Below, one piece after another: positions 1 to 8,714 of a stretch of DNA of 42,099 nucleotides. The notes under the pieces are model-generated. The model had not been told where the DNA came from, searched no databases, and was given only the letters and a program-made list of their open reading frames with translations. This DNA comes from Synechococcales cyanobacterium GL140_1_metabat_312 (lineage in GTDB: Bacteria; Cyanobacteriota; Cyanobacteriia; Leptolyngbyales; Leptolyngbyaceae), in assembly GCA_025351345.1 (NCBI GenBank), contig JANXWB010000012.1, forward strand, positions 1-42,099, read 5' to 3'. Positions within the stretch are counted from its first letter, which is position 1. Every line of letters starts with the position of its first letter. A program made the translations under genes and the position numbers.

Positions 1-1
1 T

Positions 2-949
2 CGGACCCAAGAATTAACAACAGCTTTAAGTAATTTAAAATTAACCCAAGGACAATTAGTTCAGAGTGAAAAGATGTCGGGACTCGGTCAAATGGTTGCA
101 GGCATTGCTCACGAGATTAATAACCCCGTCAGTTTTATTCATGGCAATCTAAGCCCTGCCACTCAATATATCAAAGACCTTCTCCATCATCTTCATCTCT
201 ATCAACAAAAGGCCAAACAAAATAAGATTGACGACCATGCAGAAGAAATTGACCTAGAGTTTCTAGAAATCGATCTACCCAAGCTTCTAAATTCCATGAA
301 CATCGGCACTGATCGAATTCGGGAAATCATTCTAAGTCTACGGAACTTTTCACGTCTTGACGAAGCAGAACTTAAAACAGTTGATCTTCACGAGGGAATT
401 AATAGTACATTACTTATTCTTAATCATCGATTCAAACAATCCACTTCCGAAATCATTCTCAAAAAAGACTATGGGGCGATCAGGACAATTAATTGCTATC
501 CCAGCCAGCTCAACCAAGTCATTATGAATCTACTCGCTAATAGTATTGACGCACTAGAAACCTATACCAATGAATGTTTGGACCAAGCCCATCATCAGCG
601 ACTTCAGGACAAAAGCGTTGCCCTGTGGAAACCCACAATTTCTATCAAGACAATATCCCATAGCGAATCAGTCGAAATCATCATTCATGATAATGGTCCC
701 GGTATTCCTGAAGAAATTCGCGATCGGATTTTCGATCCATTCTTCACTACAAAAGTAATTGGTAAAGGTACCGGACTGGGACTTTCTATCAGCCATAGCA
801 TTATTGTTGAACGGCACCAAGGGTCTATTAATTGCGAATCTAATTCAGTAGATGGGACTACATTTAGGATTAAACTTCCGCTATATCAAGGGCTGGAATC
901 TAGTCATAAATCCACCAATCTTCAGCAACCGATCGGCGCTCTCAAATGA
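2..949 (+). CDS. Sensor histidine kinase, C-terminal part (5' end outside window)
   Basis: The reading frame is open from the first bases of the window, so the gene begins upstream; the ATG at 74 lies inside the domain and is not the start. What remains is a coiled-coil end followed by the catalytic core. The phospho-acceptor box is GIAHEINNPVSF, the N-box is NQVIMNLLANSIDAL, and the G boxes are DNGPGIPEE and GKGTGLGLSIS. It should autophosphorylate on His and pass phosphate to a response regulator that is not in this window. The core closely resembles those of the kinases at 25-38 kb, at DNA level as well as protein level. After the usual domain end (FRIKLPL) there are 21 further residues that run antisense into the 3' end of the convergent EVE gene. 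The sensory input cannot be known because the N-terminus is missing. Confidence 0.93.
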   Translation, partial: RTQELTTALSNLKLTQGQLVQSEKMSGLGQMVAGIAHEINNPVSFIHGNLSPATQYIKDLLHHLHLYQQKAKQNKIDDHAEEIDLEFLEIDLPKLLNSMNIGTDRIREIILSLRNFSRLDEAELKTVDLHEGINSTLLILNHRFKQSTSEIILKKDYGAIRTINCYPSQLNQVIMNLLANSIDALETYTNECLDQAHHQRLQDKSVALWKPTISIKTISHSESVEIIIHDNGPGIPEEIRDRIFDPFFTTKVIGKGTGLGLSISHSIIVERHQGSINCESNSVDGTTFRIKLPLYQGLESSHKSTNLQQPIGALK

Positions 950-1360
950 TACGGGAATCACCGATAGTCTTGTTCCCCGTTTAACCACAAGTAATTCATC
1001 CTCACCAAAGTGCGATCGAAGTGTTTCCAATGAGATCAATTCCGGCAATGTCTCAACATACTCGCACTTCACCGTATGCCAACGCGGAGCATCCACCGTT
1101 GATTTTGGATCAAAGTAATCACTATTCCTATCAAACTGGCTGGGGTCAACAACCATAGTTTCAACAATTTTTGCCAATCCAGCAATACCCGGCGGTTTAG
1201 CATTAGAGTGGTAAAAAAAGCAATAATCTCCCATTTCCATCGATTTTAAATAATTACGGGCTTGATAATTACGCACTCCATCCCAGATGCCCACTTGTTC
1301 TTTTTTAAGATCATCGATGCCATAGACATCAGGTTCAGATTTAATCAGCCAGTAGGTCAT
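881..1360 (-). CDS. EVE domain-containing protein
   Basis: This 159-residue protein is an almost pure EVE (DUF55, PUA-like) domain, the size normal for stand-alone members. It starts MTYWLIKSEPDVYGIDDL and has the characteristic WDGVRNYQARN and GDYCFFYHSN segments and a RGTRLSVIPV segment near the end. EVE domains bind modified bases in nucleic acids (thymocyte nuclear protein 1 family); the role of bacterial single-domain forms is poorly known. The ATG at 1360 gives the family N-terminus. The gene is convergent with the upstream kinase and overlaps it by 69 bases, its TAG stop lying over the last conserved Leu codon of the kinase domain. Family is confident; substrate is unknown. Confidence 0.9.
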   Translation of the reverse strand: MTYWLIKSEPDVYGIDDLKKEQVGIWDGVRNYQARNYLKSMEMGDYCFFYHSNAKPPGIAGLAKIVETMVVDPSQFDRNSDYFDPKSTVDAPRWHTVKCEYVETLPELISLETLRSHFGEDELLVVKRGTRLSVIPVSFESADRLLKIGGFMTRFQPLI

Positions 1361-1547
1361 AGAATTAGGCAGAATTTACGTTGAAATTTACTTTAAAGAT
1401 GCTATCCGATTGCAGATACAAGTCTCTAGTTATTCTATTAAAAAACCAACTATTAAAAACTAATTATTAAAAAACAGCCATTTCGGACACCAGCACAATC
1501 AGCTTGCGATAAAATTCATTAGTGTATTAGAGGATCGTAGGATTTTT

Positions 1548-2354
1548 ATGCGCCAAGATGCCCTTTCTCTACTCAAAGAGACTAGTCGAACGTTCTACAT
1601 TCCCATTAGTCATCTTCCCCCAGACCTTAGATCAGCCGTGGCTTCTGGCTATCTTTGTATGCGGGCGATCGATGAAGTGGAGGATCATCCAACCATAGAA
1701 AACAAGATCAAATCTGAGGTTCTACGGGAAATTAGCCAAATGATTCAATCAGGGAGGGGACGGTTTGATCATCATCAATTTGACACCATTTTTGGATCTC
1801 ACTCATTTCCAGAAGTCTCTTTACGTTTAGCTGAATGGCTAAATGAAGCCCCTGCCTCCATCGCCCCACGCATCTGGGAAGCAACTGCGGCAATGGCCGA
1901 TCGGATGGCCTATTGGGCCGATCATAACTGGACTATTCATACTGAATTTGATCTCGATCGGTATACCTTTAGTGTGGCGGGTTCGGTCGGACTCTTACTC
2001 TCTGATCTGTGGGCGTGGCACGACGGAACAAATAGCAATCGACAAGATGCGATCGGGTTTGGGAGAGGCTTGCAGGCGGTGAATATCTTGCGAAATCACA
2101 ATGAAGATCTAAGTCGGGGGGTGACGTTTATGCCACAGGGCTGGACGATGACTGAACTCGACCAATATGCAAGACGCAATCTAGAATTAGCCGATCGGTA
2201 TACTAGTGCCCTACCCGCTGGTCCTGCCAAGGATTTTTGTATATTACCCTTGGCACTAGCTCAGGCCACACTAGACACTATTACAAAGGGATTTCCTAAA
2301 CTCTCCCGAGAACAAGTGATGACGATCGTCGCTCACACTGGAATTCATTTTTAA
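1548..2354 (+). CDS. Squalene/phytoene synthase family protein, second Asp motif altered
   Basis: This 268-residue all-alpha trans-isoprenyl diphosphate synthase homologue normally would condense two prenyl diphosphates head to head. The first Asp-rich motif is intact (RAIDEVEDHP, DxxxD). The second region reads VNILRNHNEDLSRG, where the first Asp of the usual RDxxED is Asn. It is shorter than most phytoene synthases. The NHNED form recalls Bacillus YisP, which has been described as a farnesyl diphosphate phosphatase rather than a synthase, so squalene or phytoene production should not be assumed. The gene stands alone, with no carotenoid or hopanoid gene beside it. The upstream 187 bases hold three A-rich near-repeats (about 1435-1476). 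Confidence 0.82.
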   Translation: MRQDALSLLKETSRTFYIPISHLPPDLRSAVASGYLCMRAIDEVEDHPTIENKIKSEVLREISQMIQSGRGRFDHHQFDTIFGSHSFPEVSLRLAEWLNEAPASIAPRIWEATAAMADRMAYWADHNWTIHTEFDLDRYTFSVAGSVGLLLSDLWAWHDGTNSNRQDAIGFGRGLQAVNILRNHNEDLSRGVTFMPQGWTMTELDQYARRNLELADRYTSALPAGPAKDFCILPLALAQATLDTITKGFPKLSREQVMTIVAHTGIHF

Positions 2355-2431
2355 TTAGCTCATTCTGTGGGAAAAACAATCTAATTCAACAATTCCGCCA
2401 ATGGATTCGATCGCAACTCTAATTAGAAGTT

Positions 2432-3232
2432 CTAATCAGAAGTAATTGCAGCTTTTAACGTGCGACAAAATGCCTCTATTGATTTCAAACCTTCCTTTGG
2501 CGATCCTTCAGACAACCGTTTGACAAAAGCACTTCCGACGATCGCCCCATCTGCGCCCCATTCCATCACCTGCCGCGCATGTTCCGGCTGCGAAATCCCA
2601 AACCCCACAGCCACAGGTTTATCACTCACAACTCGCAATTCTTGAATCAAATCTTTTGTTTTCGCACTAATCTGCGTTCGCATTCCCGTCACACCCGTCG
2701 TACTCACCACATAAATAAACCCTTGGGACTGACGAGCGATCGCCACAATCCGAGGGGCAGGACTAGTGGGCGCAACTAGCAATATCACTTCAATGCCATA
2801 GGTCAAGGCAGGTTTCAACAATCCATCCGATTCTTCCAATGGCAAATCTGGCACCACTAATCCCTTCACCCCAATACTCGAAATTTCTTGCAGAAAGCTA
2901 TCAATACCACGGTTTAAAATCGGGTTGTAATAAGTAAAAAGAACGATCGGCGCATTAATAGTTGGAATCACCTCTTTCAACATCGCTAACACATCATTCA
3001 GCTTCACCCCACGCTCCAACGCCCGTGTCGCTGCCGCCTGAATCACAGGACCGTCAGCCAACGGATCAGAATAAGGCACCCCAAGTTCAATAATGTCCGC
3101 ACCCGATCGGTCTAATACCCGCAGGGCTTCCGCTGTCGTGACAAGATCAGGGTCGCCCGCTGTCAGAAAGGGTATCAAAGCACATTGAGCGCGATCGCGA
3201 AGTTGCTGAAAACGTTGGGAAACAGATGTCAT
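2432..3232 (-). CDS. trpA: Tryptophan synthase alpha chain
   Basis: TrpA cleaves indole-3-glycerol phosphate to indole and glyceraldehyde 3-phosphate and channels indole to TrpB in the alpha2beta2 cytosolic complex, the last step of tryptophan synthesis. The 266-residue TIM barrel shows the catalytic pair Glu49 and Asp60 in [16 protein letters not shown], and the phosphate-binding GFGIS and [12 protein letters not shown] segments. The ATG at 3232 gives [11 protein letters not shown], the usual cyanobacterial N-terminus; an in-frame TTG 72 bases upstream would add a non-conserved leader and was not used. No other trp gene is nearby, as is common in cyanobacteria where trp genes are scattered. 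Confidence 0.97.
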   Translation of the reverse strand: MTSVSQRFQQLRDRAQCALIPFLTAGDPDLVTTAEALRVLDRSGADIIELGVPYSDPLADGPVIQAAATRALERGVKLNDVLAMLKEVIPTINAPIVLFTYYNPILNRGIDSFLQEISSIGVKGLVVPDLPLEESDGLLKPALTYGIEVILLVAPTSPAPRIVAIARQSQGFIYVVSTTGVTGMRTQISAKTKDLIQELRVVSDKPVAVGFGISQPEHARQVMEWGADGAIVGSAFVKRLSEGSPKEGLKSIEAFCRTLKAAITSD

Positions 3233-3364
3233 GATCAATGCTGAAACTCTACAGACATCTAGCGTACAGGAATACGGCGACATGCACTTTGATCTTTGCG
3301 CCAATACTCAATCAATCTACGATCGAATTTTTAAGGTCCGATCGCATTCACCATTCTAAATTTA

Positions 3365-4714
3365 CTATTCCACATTCCCCTCATTCCAAGGCGCAAAAAA
3401 CGGCAATAATAAAATCCCTGGCAAGGCTGCGATCGCTGTCATTGTGAAGAATGGAACCCAGCCCATTTGTCCCGCCCAAACCCCCGCCGGAGCCGTTAAA
3501 ATATCTCGACTAAAAGCCTGCAATGACGAAAACAAAGCATATTGCGTTGCCGATAATCCCACATTGCACAAACTCATCAACAACGCCACAAATGCCGCAG
3601 CCTCAAGGCCAGCACAGAAATTCTCAATATTTAACGCCGCAAACATAATGGGATAACTCTTACCCACGATCGCTAACAACACATAAGCCAAATTCCCAAC
3701 GGCCTGTAAAATTGCAAAAATCCATAGTGACTTATTCACCCCAATCCGCGTCATAATTACGCCACCACACAGGGTCCCGATCGTCGTCGCCCAGAATGCA
3801 ATCAACTTTGGAAATGCAATATCCGCTGTACTAAACCCCAATCCTTTGTCTAATAAAAACGGAGTAGCAACGTTACGTAAAAGTGAATCACCCAACTTAT
3901 AAATCACAATAAAAACAAGAATTAATATCGCCCGCTGCCAACCACTTCGCTGAAAAAATTCCTGAAATGGCAACATAATTGAATTTACCAAACTAGTCGG
4001 CGGCAAACTATCTTGCTCAGGTTCCGGTGCAATCAGGGACGCGACCACCCCCACACTCATCAACAACGCCATCACAAAATATACCCATTTCCAAAGCATC
4101 ACCTGTGCAAATGCCAACGTCAGTGCACCCGCAATTTGGATCGCAATGCGATACCCAAACAAAAATATAGAAGCCCCGGCCCCGCGTTCAGATTCGGTCA
4201 AACTATCCGTTCGATAGGCATCTGCCACAATGTCCTGAGTCGCACTAAAAAAGGCCACGATCATCGCGAACCAAAAAATAGAACTCCCGGCCATCAAGCC
4301 AACCGTATGGCGAATTTCACACAGTCCTTGAAAAAAACCACTTCCTGCACAAGCCGTCGCTGCTGTCATTGCCGTCGGAACCGTCTTCAAGGCTCCGGGA
4401 TCTTGGAATCCCATCAGCGCGATCGTAATAATCAACAAAATCTGCGTTATCAATAGCCAACCCCGACGACGACCAAGAAACGGCGGGACATACCGATCGA
4501 TAAAAGGCGACCACAAAAATTTCAACGAATAGGGCAACGCCACAATGCTAAAGAACCCGATCACTTTCAGATCAACGCCTTCATTAGAAAGCCATGCCTG
4601 CATTGGGTCTTTTCCCGTCAAATATAAGGGCAACCCCGACGAAAACCCTAGCATTAGCAGCGTCGCCATCTTGCGGCTTGCAAACACATCTAAAAGCGAA
4701 TTCTTTGATTTCAC
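3365..4714 (-). CDS. ampG: AmpG-family muropeptide permease (MFS)
   Basis: A 12-segment major facilitator of about 449 residues. The N-terminal stretch LGFSSGLPLYLTGK, then WLSNEGVDLKVIGFF, FLWSPFIDRY and PPFLGRRRGW (around residue 83), is the signature of AmpG, the inner-membrane importer of anhydromuropeptides for cell-wall recycling. A second conserved loop is SATQDIVADAYRTDSL. No ATG lies ahead of the first membrane helix; the GTG at 4714 (VKSKNSLLDVFASRK) fits the family length, a TTG at 4729 is possible, and the ATG at 4669 would trim the conserved lead-in. It follows rpsO-pam68 on the same strand but lies beyond a terminator, so it is probably transcribed separately. Recycling function is inferred from family. 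Confidence 0.88.
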   Translation of the reverse strand: MKSKNSLLDVFASRKMATLLMLGFSSGLPLYLTGKDPMQAWLSNEGVDLKVIGFFSIVALPYSLKFLWSPFIDRYVPPFLGRRRGWLLITQILLIITIALMGFQDPGALKTVPTAMTAATACAGSGFFQGLCEIRHTVGLMAGSSIFWFAMIVAFFSATQDIVADAYRTDSLTESERGAGASIFLFGYRIAIQIAGALTLAFAQVMLWKWVYFVMALLMSVGVVASLIAPEPEQDSLPPTSLVNSIMLPFQEFFQRSGWQRAILILVFIVIYKLGDSLLRNVATPFLLDKGLGFSTADIAFPKLIAFWATTIGTLCGGVIMTRIGVNKSLWIFAILQAVGNLAYVLLAIVGKSYPIMFAALNIENFCAGLEAAAFVALLMSLCNVGLSATQYALFSSLQAFSRDILTAPAGVWAGQMGWVPFFTMTAIAALPGILLLPFFAPWNEGNVE

Positions 4715-4787
4715 GATCGCAATTTCCAACGAAACAAACCGATATTATCTATCAGTTCAAGGGGCGATCGTTATTAGGATGAGAAAT

Positions 4788-4827
4788 TAAAAACCGCACT
4801 AGGAGAAGAGTCCCAATGTGGTTTTTA
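4788..4827 (-). terminator. Rho-independent terminator of rpsO-pam68
   Basis: On the minus strand AAAAACCAC and GTGCGGTTTTT form a stem with a two-base bulge, ending in a T run. It lies just downstream of the pam68 stop codon and upstream of ampG. The A-rich flank makes it possibly bidirectional. Confidence 0.65.
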
Positions 4828-4872
4828 ATATTATGTTTTTTAAAACAGTTCAGAATCAAACGCTTCGATCGT

Positions 4873-5343
4873 TTACTTCTTCTTCTTTGTCTTTTCTGCG
4901 TCCCGAATCGCCACACGACGAGCTTCTTTAAACGCATCACTTGCACGGGCAAAATTAATCCCAAATTGCTCAGTGCCCAAAATCGAACCTTCTTGTTCTG
5001 GCTCCCAGGAGGCGGACAGAATACCATAGGACAACCCTAAGACTCCCAACCCGAAGAACCCGAGACTCACCAGTAACACGGCTGAATTTGGTAAATTGTA
5101 ATGCTGTTGAGACACTAAGTAATAGCTAACGATAAACGTTGCCATGCCCAAAACACTGGGTACGCCAGAGAAAAACGCCATACGTCTTCCCATGCGCTGA
5201 CTCACCACTTGAGGAATTCCTGAAGATGGATCAGTTATAAATCCAGTCGATCGCGGCGCAGCAGTCTTCTTTTTTTTAGAAGTCGGCTCGAAGGGCAACG
5301 ATTCAGGTTTAGAAGCGTCTGGCTCTTTGGATTCAGTTGACAT
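4873..5343 (-). CDS. PAM68-family photosystem II assembly protein (DUF3464)
   Basis: A 156-residue membrane protein with a charged N-terminus (KKKKTAAPRS around residue 25), the RMGRRMAFFSGVPSVLGM segment leading into the first of two transmembrane helices, a second helix VLLVSLGFFGLGVLGLSYGIL, the motif LSASWEPEQEGSILG and a Lys-rich C-terminus. This is the PAM68 family, which helps assemble photosystem II reaction-centre intermediates in thylakoid membranes. Location directly downstream of rpsO on the same strand (85-base gap) is the same arrangement as in Synechocystis (sll0933 with rpsO). The ATG at 5343 was preferred to an in-frame TTG three codons upstream. Confidence 0.93.
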   Translation of the reverse strand: MSTESKEPDASKPESLPFEPTSKKKKTAAPRSTGFITDPSSGIPQVVSQRMGRRMAFFSGVPSVLGMATFIVSYYLVSQQHYNLPNSAVLLVSLGFFGLGVLGLSYGILSASWEPEQEGSILGTEQFGINFARASDAFKEARRVAIRDAEKTKKKK

Positions 5344-5428
5344 AATCGTCAATACTCAACAGCAACAATAAGACATTTGAAAAACAAAAGATCTAAATCG
5401 CGATCGATTCAAACCCAGTGAAAAATTC

Positions 5429-5698
5429 TTAACCCCGAATACCTAACCGACCAATCAAAGTCTTGTATCGCGCGTAATCAAGCTTCTGAACATAAGACAG
5501 CAAACGCTTCCGCAAGCTAATCATTTTCAAAAGACCAATGCGAGAACCGTGATCCTTTTTGTTAGTTTTGAGGTGACCGCTCAAACGATTGATGCGCTCG
5601 GTCAACATTGCAACCTGCACTTCAACGGACCCGGTGTCGGTCTCGTGTTTTTGGAAGTCAGTAATAATTTTTTGTTTGTCTTCTTGGACCAGTGACAT
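5429..5698 (-). CDS. rpsO: 30S ribosomal protein S15
   Basis: An 89-residue protein of standard S15 length, with [19 protein letters not shown], the [18 protein letters not shown] segment, and [21 protein letters not shown]15 binds 16S rRNA early in assembly of the 30S platform. The ATG at 5698 gives the expected [12 protein letters not shown]. It is the first gene of an rpsO-pam68 unit. In other bacteria S15 represses its own mRNA; the 64-base upstream spacer is too short to judge this here. Confidence 0.98.
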   Translation of the reverse strand: MSLVQEDKQKIITDFQKHETDTGSVEVQVAMLTERINRLSGHLKTNKKDHGSRIGLLKMISLRKRLLSYVQKLDYARYKTLIGRLGIRG

Positions 5699-5762
5699 GA
5701 TTCGGTTTCCTTAAAATAAAGAGGTCGGCTATCCATAGTACCACTGAAAGTCACCCCTCAGG

Positions 5763-6479
5763 TTACTCAAAGCGAGCGTACTTTGCCGTTATCTTCGGCT
5801 GGTCCGTCATCGATTGATATGCCCTCGATCGCATCACAGTCCAAGCCCAAAGCTGATCGCCCCAAGAAAAATGCCACCATTCGTGATAATGCCGCGCAAA
5901 ACCTGCCCCAGTCATAACAAAGTTTAAGAGCTGCCGATTTCGGTCAAACTGGTCGCCTGCCATAGTCCCGACAAAATGATCCGGGAACGATCGCGCTGAA
6001 ATCTCATCAATCTCCGAACCCATATCTACGGTAGTGCCCAATTCATCCACCAGCGTCACATCCACCGCCGCGCCCGTACTGTGAGGTGGTGGCATTAATG
6101 GATCCAAATTAGGAACCGCCCAAAACTGATACACCTCTTGCAATGCCTGCGATCGTTCTACTTCCGTGGCACCATTACCCAACCCCTTCGCCGTCAAAAC
6201 TTCCTGCAACGTATGGTCCACCATAAATTGCTGCACCGCCACCGGACGATAGGCATCAAAAATCTGAATTCGCCAGCCCGGTTTAATCGATCGTAATTTA
6301 GACTGCGCTGCCCTCAGTTTTTCTAAGACGCCCGATCGCACATAAAACGGCGACTTTTCACCATAGGGCGCACCAAGTTTTTTATAGGGATGGGGCGTAA
6401 TTAGATCAAATTCTGGACTGGGAATAGGGACGATCGGCTCTGAACTAGGGACGATCGGAACCAACTGATAAGGCTTCAT
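5763..6479 (-). CDS. VanX/DdpX-like D-alanyl-D-alanine dipeptidase (peptidase M15D)
   Basis: A 238-residue zinc dipeptidase of the VanX family, which hydrolyses D-Ala-D-Ala. The zinc and catalytic residues are all visible: His133 and Asp140 in PHSTGAAVDVTL, Glu200 and His203 in HEWWHF, and the substrate Arg78 in DAYRP. No signal peptide is evident, so it should be cytoplasmic as for VanX and DdpX. It starts 22 bases after the stop of the class A PBP gene and is probably co-transcribed with it. No vanH or vanA partner is present, so a role in D-Ala-D-Ala turnover or cell-wall recycling is more likely than glycopeptide resistance. Confidence 0.9.
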   Translation of the reverse strand: MKPYQLVPIVPSSEPIVPIPSPEFDLITPHPYKKLGAPYGEKSPFYVRSGVLEKLRAAQSKLRSIKPGWRIQIFDAYRPVAVQQFMVDHTLQEVLTAKGLGNGATEVERSQALQEVYQFWAVPNLDPLMPPPHSTGAAVDVTLVDELGTTVDMGSEIDEISARSFPDHFVGTMAGDQFDRNRQLLNFVMTGAGFARHYHEWWHFSWGDQLWAWTVMRSRAYQSMTDQPKITAKYARFE

Positions 6480-6501
6480 TAAATTCTCAATTCGTCAATC
6501 T

Positions 6502-8391
6502 CTACGGTTTTTGAAAATCACTCGGCGGCCTAAAGCTTTCGACAGGCAGATCACGCACAGCCTGCGACATAAAATTACGCCAAATCGGAGCCGCCACCAT
6601 TCCACCTGTCGCCCCAGACCCGAGAGGAGTATTGTCATCATTCCCGATCCATACCGCCGTCGAAAGCTGGGGCACCGATCCCACAAACCAAATATCTTTC
6701 TCGGACGACGTGGTTCCCGTTTTCCCGGCCACTGGACGACCCAGCTGAGCCGCAGTTGCCGTCCCGCGATTGACCACACCCTGCATCAATTCATTCGTCG
6801 CCGCCGCAGACCAAGGATCTAACACAAGTCTAAGCTTGGGACGATTGTCCAACACTAGGCCGCCCTTGCTATCTGTCACTTGGACAATCAATGTTGGGTC
6901 GCTGTGCCAGCCGTTGTTCGCTAAAGTTGCATAGGCCGTCACCATTTCTAGCGGAGTCACATCCACCGCACCCAACGGCAATGATATTACAGGCTCGATC
7001 GGACTTTTAATTCCCAAACTACGACAAATTTCAATCACTTTATTCAGACCCACTTCTTGCCCCAATTTCACCGCCGGAACATTTCGCGACATCTCCAGCG
7101 CCCGCCGCAACGTCATGGCTCCCCCAAAACTCCGATCGTAATTCTGGGGATAATACATCTCATCACCATCAGGGTAGCCCACCGGACTATCCATAATGGT
7201 GGAATCTGGCCCATACTTTCCACTGGCAAACGCCGAATAATAGACGAATGGCTTAAATGCAGAACCTGGTTGGCGATGGGCTTGGGTCGCTCGATTGTAC
7301 TGGCTCTTTTTATAATCAATTCCCCCCACTATTGCCTTTACATAGTGTGTCCGGGGATCAACGGCCACCAACGCCATTTGATCCGCACCCGCTCGGTAAC
7401 TCTGACGGACGGTTTCCTCTGCAATGCGTTGTAACTTCGTATCGATCGAACTCTGAATCCGTAGTCCACCTTTGAGAACGGTATCGCGGCCAAATTTTTT
7501 CTCGACTTCCTTAACGATCGCCTCCGTCACATAGGGCATTTCACTACCTTGGAATGATGTAATTTTACCAAGCTTTATTTTGTAATCTCGCGCCTGTTTC
7601 TCTTCTTTTTCCGTAATCCATTGCAGATCTCTCATTCGTTGCAAGACCACATGCTGACGGGCAGTCGCAGCCTTCATATTTCGAAATGGACTGAGATCTT
7701 CAGGCGCTTGAATGATGCCGGCCATCATCGCTGACTCAGCTAGATTCAAATCGCGTACAGATTTACTAAAGTAGCTCTGAGAAGCGGTTTCTGCGCCGTA
7801 GTTGTTGTGTCCCCAGTAAATTTGATTGAGATAAAGCTCTAAAATTTCATTCTTTTTAAAGACCTGCTCGACTCGCAAGGCTAGAACCGCTTCAGCGAGT
7901 TTTCGGGTAAACGCGCGTTCAGGCGATAAGAATAAATTTTTAACCAACTGCATGGTCAGCGTAGACCCGCCTTCACTGGTTTCACCTCGGCTAAAATTGG
8001 CTTTCAAAGCACGACCTGCCGAAGTTACGTTGACCCCTTTATGGGAATAAAAGTAGCTGTCTTCAATGGCCATCACCGCTCGTTTCAAATGCGGCGAAAT
8101 TTCATCCAATGGCACTACTTCCCGATTCGCTTCCCCATGTAAACTCGTCAGGTGCTTTCCCTTCACATCATAGATATAGGTCGTCTCGCTGGGGGTGTAA
8201 TTGCGTAAAATTCGGACATCGGGCAAATTCTGAAAGCTAATCGCCAAGCCCACCAACCCCCCCGCCACTAGCGAGCTGCTCAACATCAACACTCCAATTA
8301 GCGTTGCGCCCGCTACTTTACCCGCCCCGCCGACAAATTGAGCGGTCGATTCGTTTTCGTTGTTTTTATGGGATAACGTATTCGACGACAC
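6502..8391 (-). CDS. Class A penicillin-binding protein (PBP1A family)
   Basis: A bifunctional peptidoglycan glycosyltransferase/transpeptidase of 629 residues. One N-terminal membrane anchor lies at about 27-52. The GT51 domain follows, with catalytic Glu110 in AIEDSYFYSHKGV, GGSTLTMQLVKN and RKLAEAVLALRVEQ. The transpeptidase has Ser377-x-x-Lys380 (PGSAFK), Ser435-Arg-Asn437 (SRN) and Lys557-Thr-Gly (KTGTT), so both activities look intact. The start is a GTG at 8391 (VSSNTLSHK); no ATG lies ahead of the anchor. It polymerises and cross-links murein in the periplasm. The downstream dipeptidase gene is 22 bases away. Confidence 0.95.
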   Translation of the reverse strand: MSSNTLSHKNNENESTAQFVGGAGKVAGATLIGVLMLSSSLVAGGLVGLAISFQNLPDVRILRNYTPSETTYIYDVKGKHLTSLHGEANREVVPLDEISPHLKRAVMAIEDSYFYSHKGVNVTSAGRALKANFSRGETSEGGSTLTMQLVKNLFLSPERAFTRKLAEAVLALRVEQVFKKNEILELYLNQIYWGHNNYGAETASQSYFSKSVRDLNLAESAMMAGIIQAPEDLSPFRNMKAATARQHVVLQRMRDLQWITEKEEKQARDYKIKLGKITSFQGSEMPYVTEAIVKEVEKKFGRDTVLKGGLRIQSSIDTKLQRIAEETVRQSYRAGADQMALVAVDPRTHYVKAIVGGIDYKKSQYNRATQAHRQPGSAFKPFVYYSAFASGKYGPDSTIMDSPVGYPDGDEMYYPQNYDRSFGGAMTLRRALEMSRNVPAVKLGQEVGLNKVIEICRSLGIKSPIEPVISLPLGAVDVTPLEMVTAYATLANNGWHSDPTLIVQVTDSKGGLVLDNRPKLRLVLDPWSAAATNELMQGVVNRGTATAAQLGRPVAGKTGTTSSEKDIWFVGSVPQLSTAVWIGNDDNTPLGSGATGGMVAAPIWRNFMSQAVRDLPVESFRPPSDFQKP

Positions 8392-8482
8392 GGCGACTCT
8401 CTCTGGATGAAAAGGTGGGTTGAAGCTTGAGATATGATCGACACAACCGATTTAACACAACCGATGACAACCACAATCTATG

Positions 8483-8509
8483 GTAGACGCAACGATCGTT
8501 GTACGCTAC
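8483..8509. promoter_or_regulatory. Imperfect palindrome, candidate operator
   Basis: The core CAACGATCGTTG (8490-8501) is a perfect 12-base palindrome. GTAG-CG on the left and CG-CTAC on the right extend it, with one and two unpaired bases. It contains a CGATCG core, the most common hexamer in this genome, so it could be chance; its length and its place between divergent genes make an operator possible. Confidence 0.25.
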
Positions 8510-8513
8510 ATAT

Positions 8514-8539
8514 ATTGCCTAGAATTATTGCCTAGAATT
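8514..8539. repeat. Perfect 13-base tandem duplication
   Basis: ATTGCCTAGAATT occurs twice head to tail (8514-8526, 8527-8539) in the PBP1A/tyrS spacer. It looks like a recent slippage duplication. Confidence 0.85.
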
Positions 8540-8714
8540 CTCCAAAGTGTTAACTTACACAAGCTTAGAGTAGTCGAACATTTATCCCTTGACAAAATTT
8601 TTATTGGCCATAGTCACCCTTAATTTATAGTAATCTGATCTAAGAAAAGACGGGCAATGCACGCCTGGTTTTTAGGCTAATACTTATCCCATTTTCGGAG
8701 CCACCTGCATTCCC

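Larger units (their letters stand above)
8392..8714. promoter_or_regulatory. Divergent promoter region between PBP1A and tyrS
   Basis: This 323-base spacer separates two divergent genes and must hold both promoters. On the plus strand TTGGCC (8604-8609) and TATAGT (8626-8631), 16 bases apart, are a possible tyrS promoter; TTGACA at 8589-8594 is another possible -35 but has only a weak -10 after it. It also holds a near-palindrome (8483-8509) and a perfect 13-base tandem repeat (8514-8539). No small gene was recognised. Confidence 0.4.

Noticed and set aside
4013-4456. A 147-codon plus-strand frame opposite ampG
   Set aside because: It is His/Arg/Gln rich with no motif and lies wholly inside the clear AmpG membrane protein gene.
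5763-6479. Vancomycin resistance cluster
   Set aside because: Only a VanX-like dipeptidase is present; no VanH, VanA/D-Ala-D-Lac ligase, or VanRS pair is nearby.
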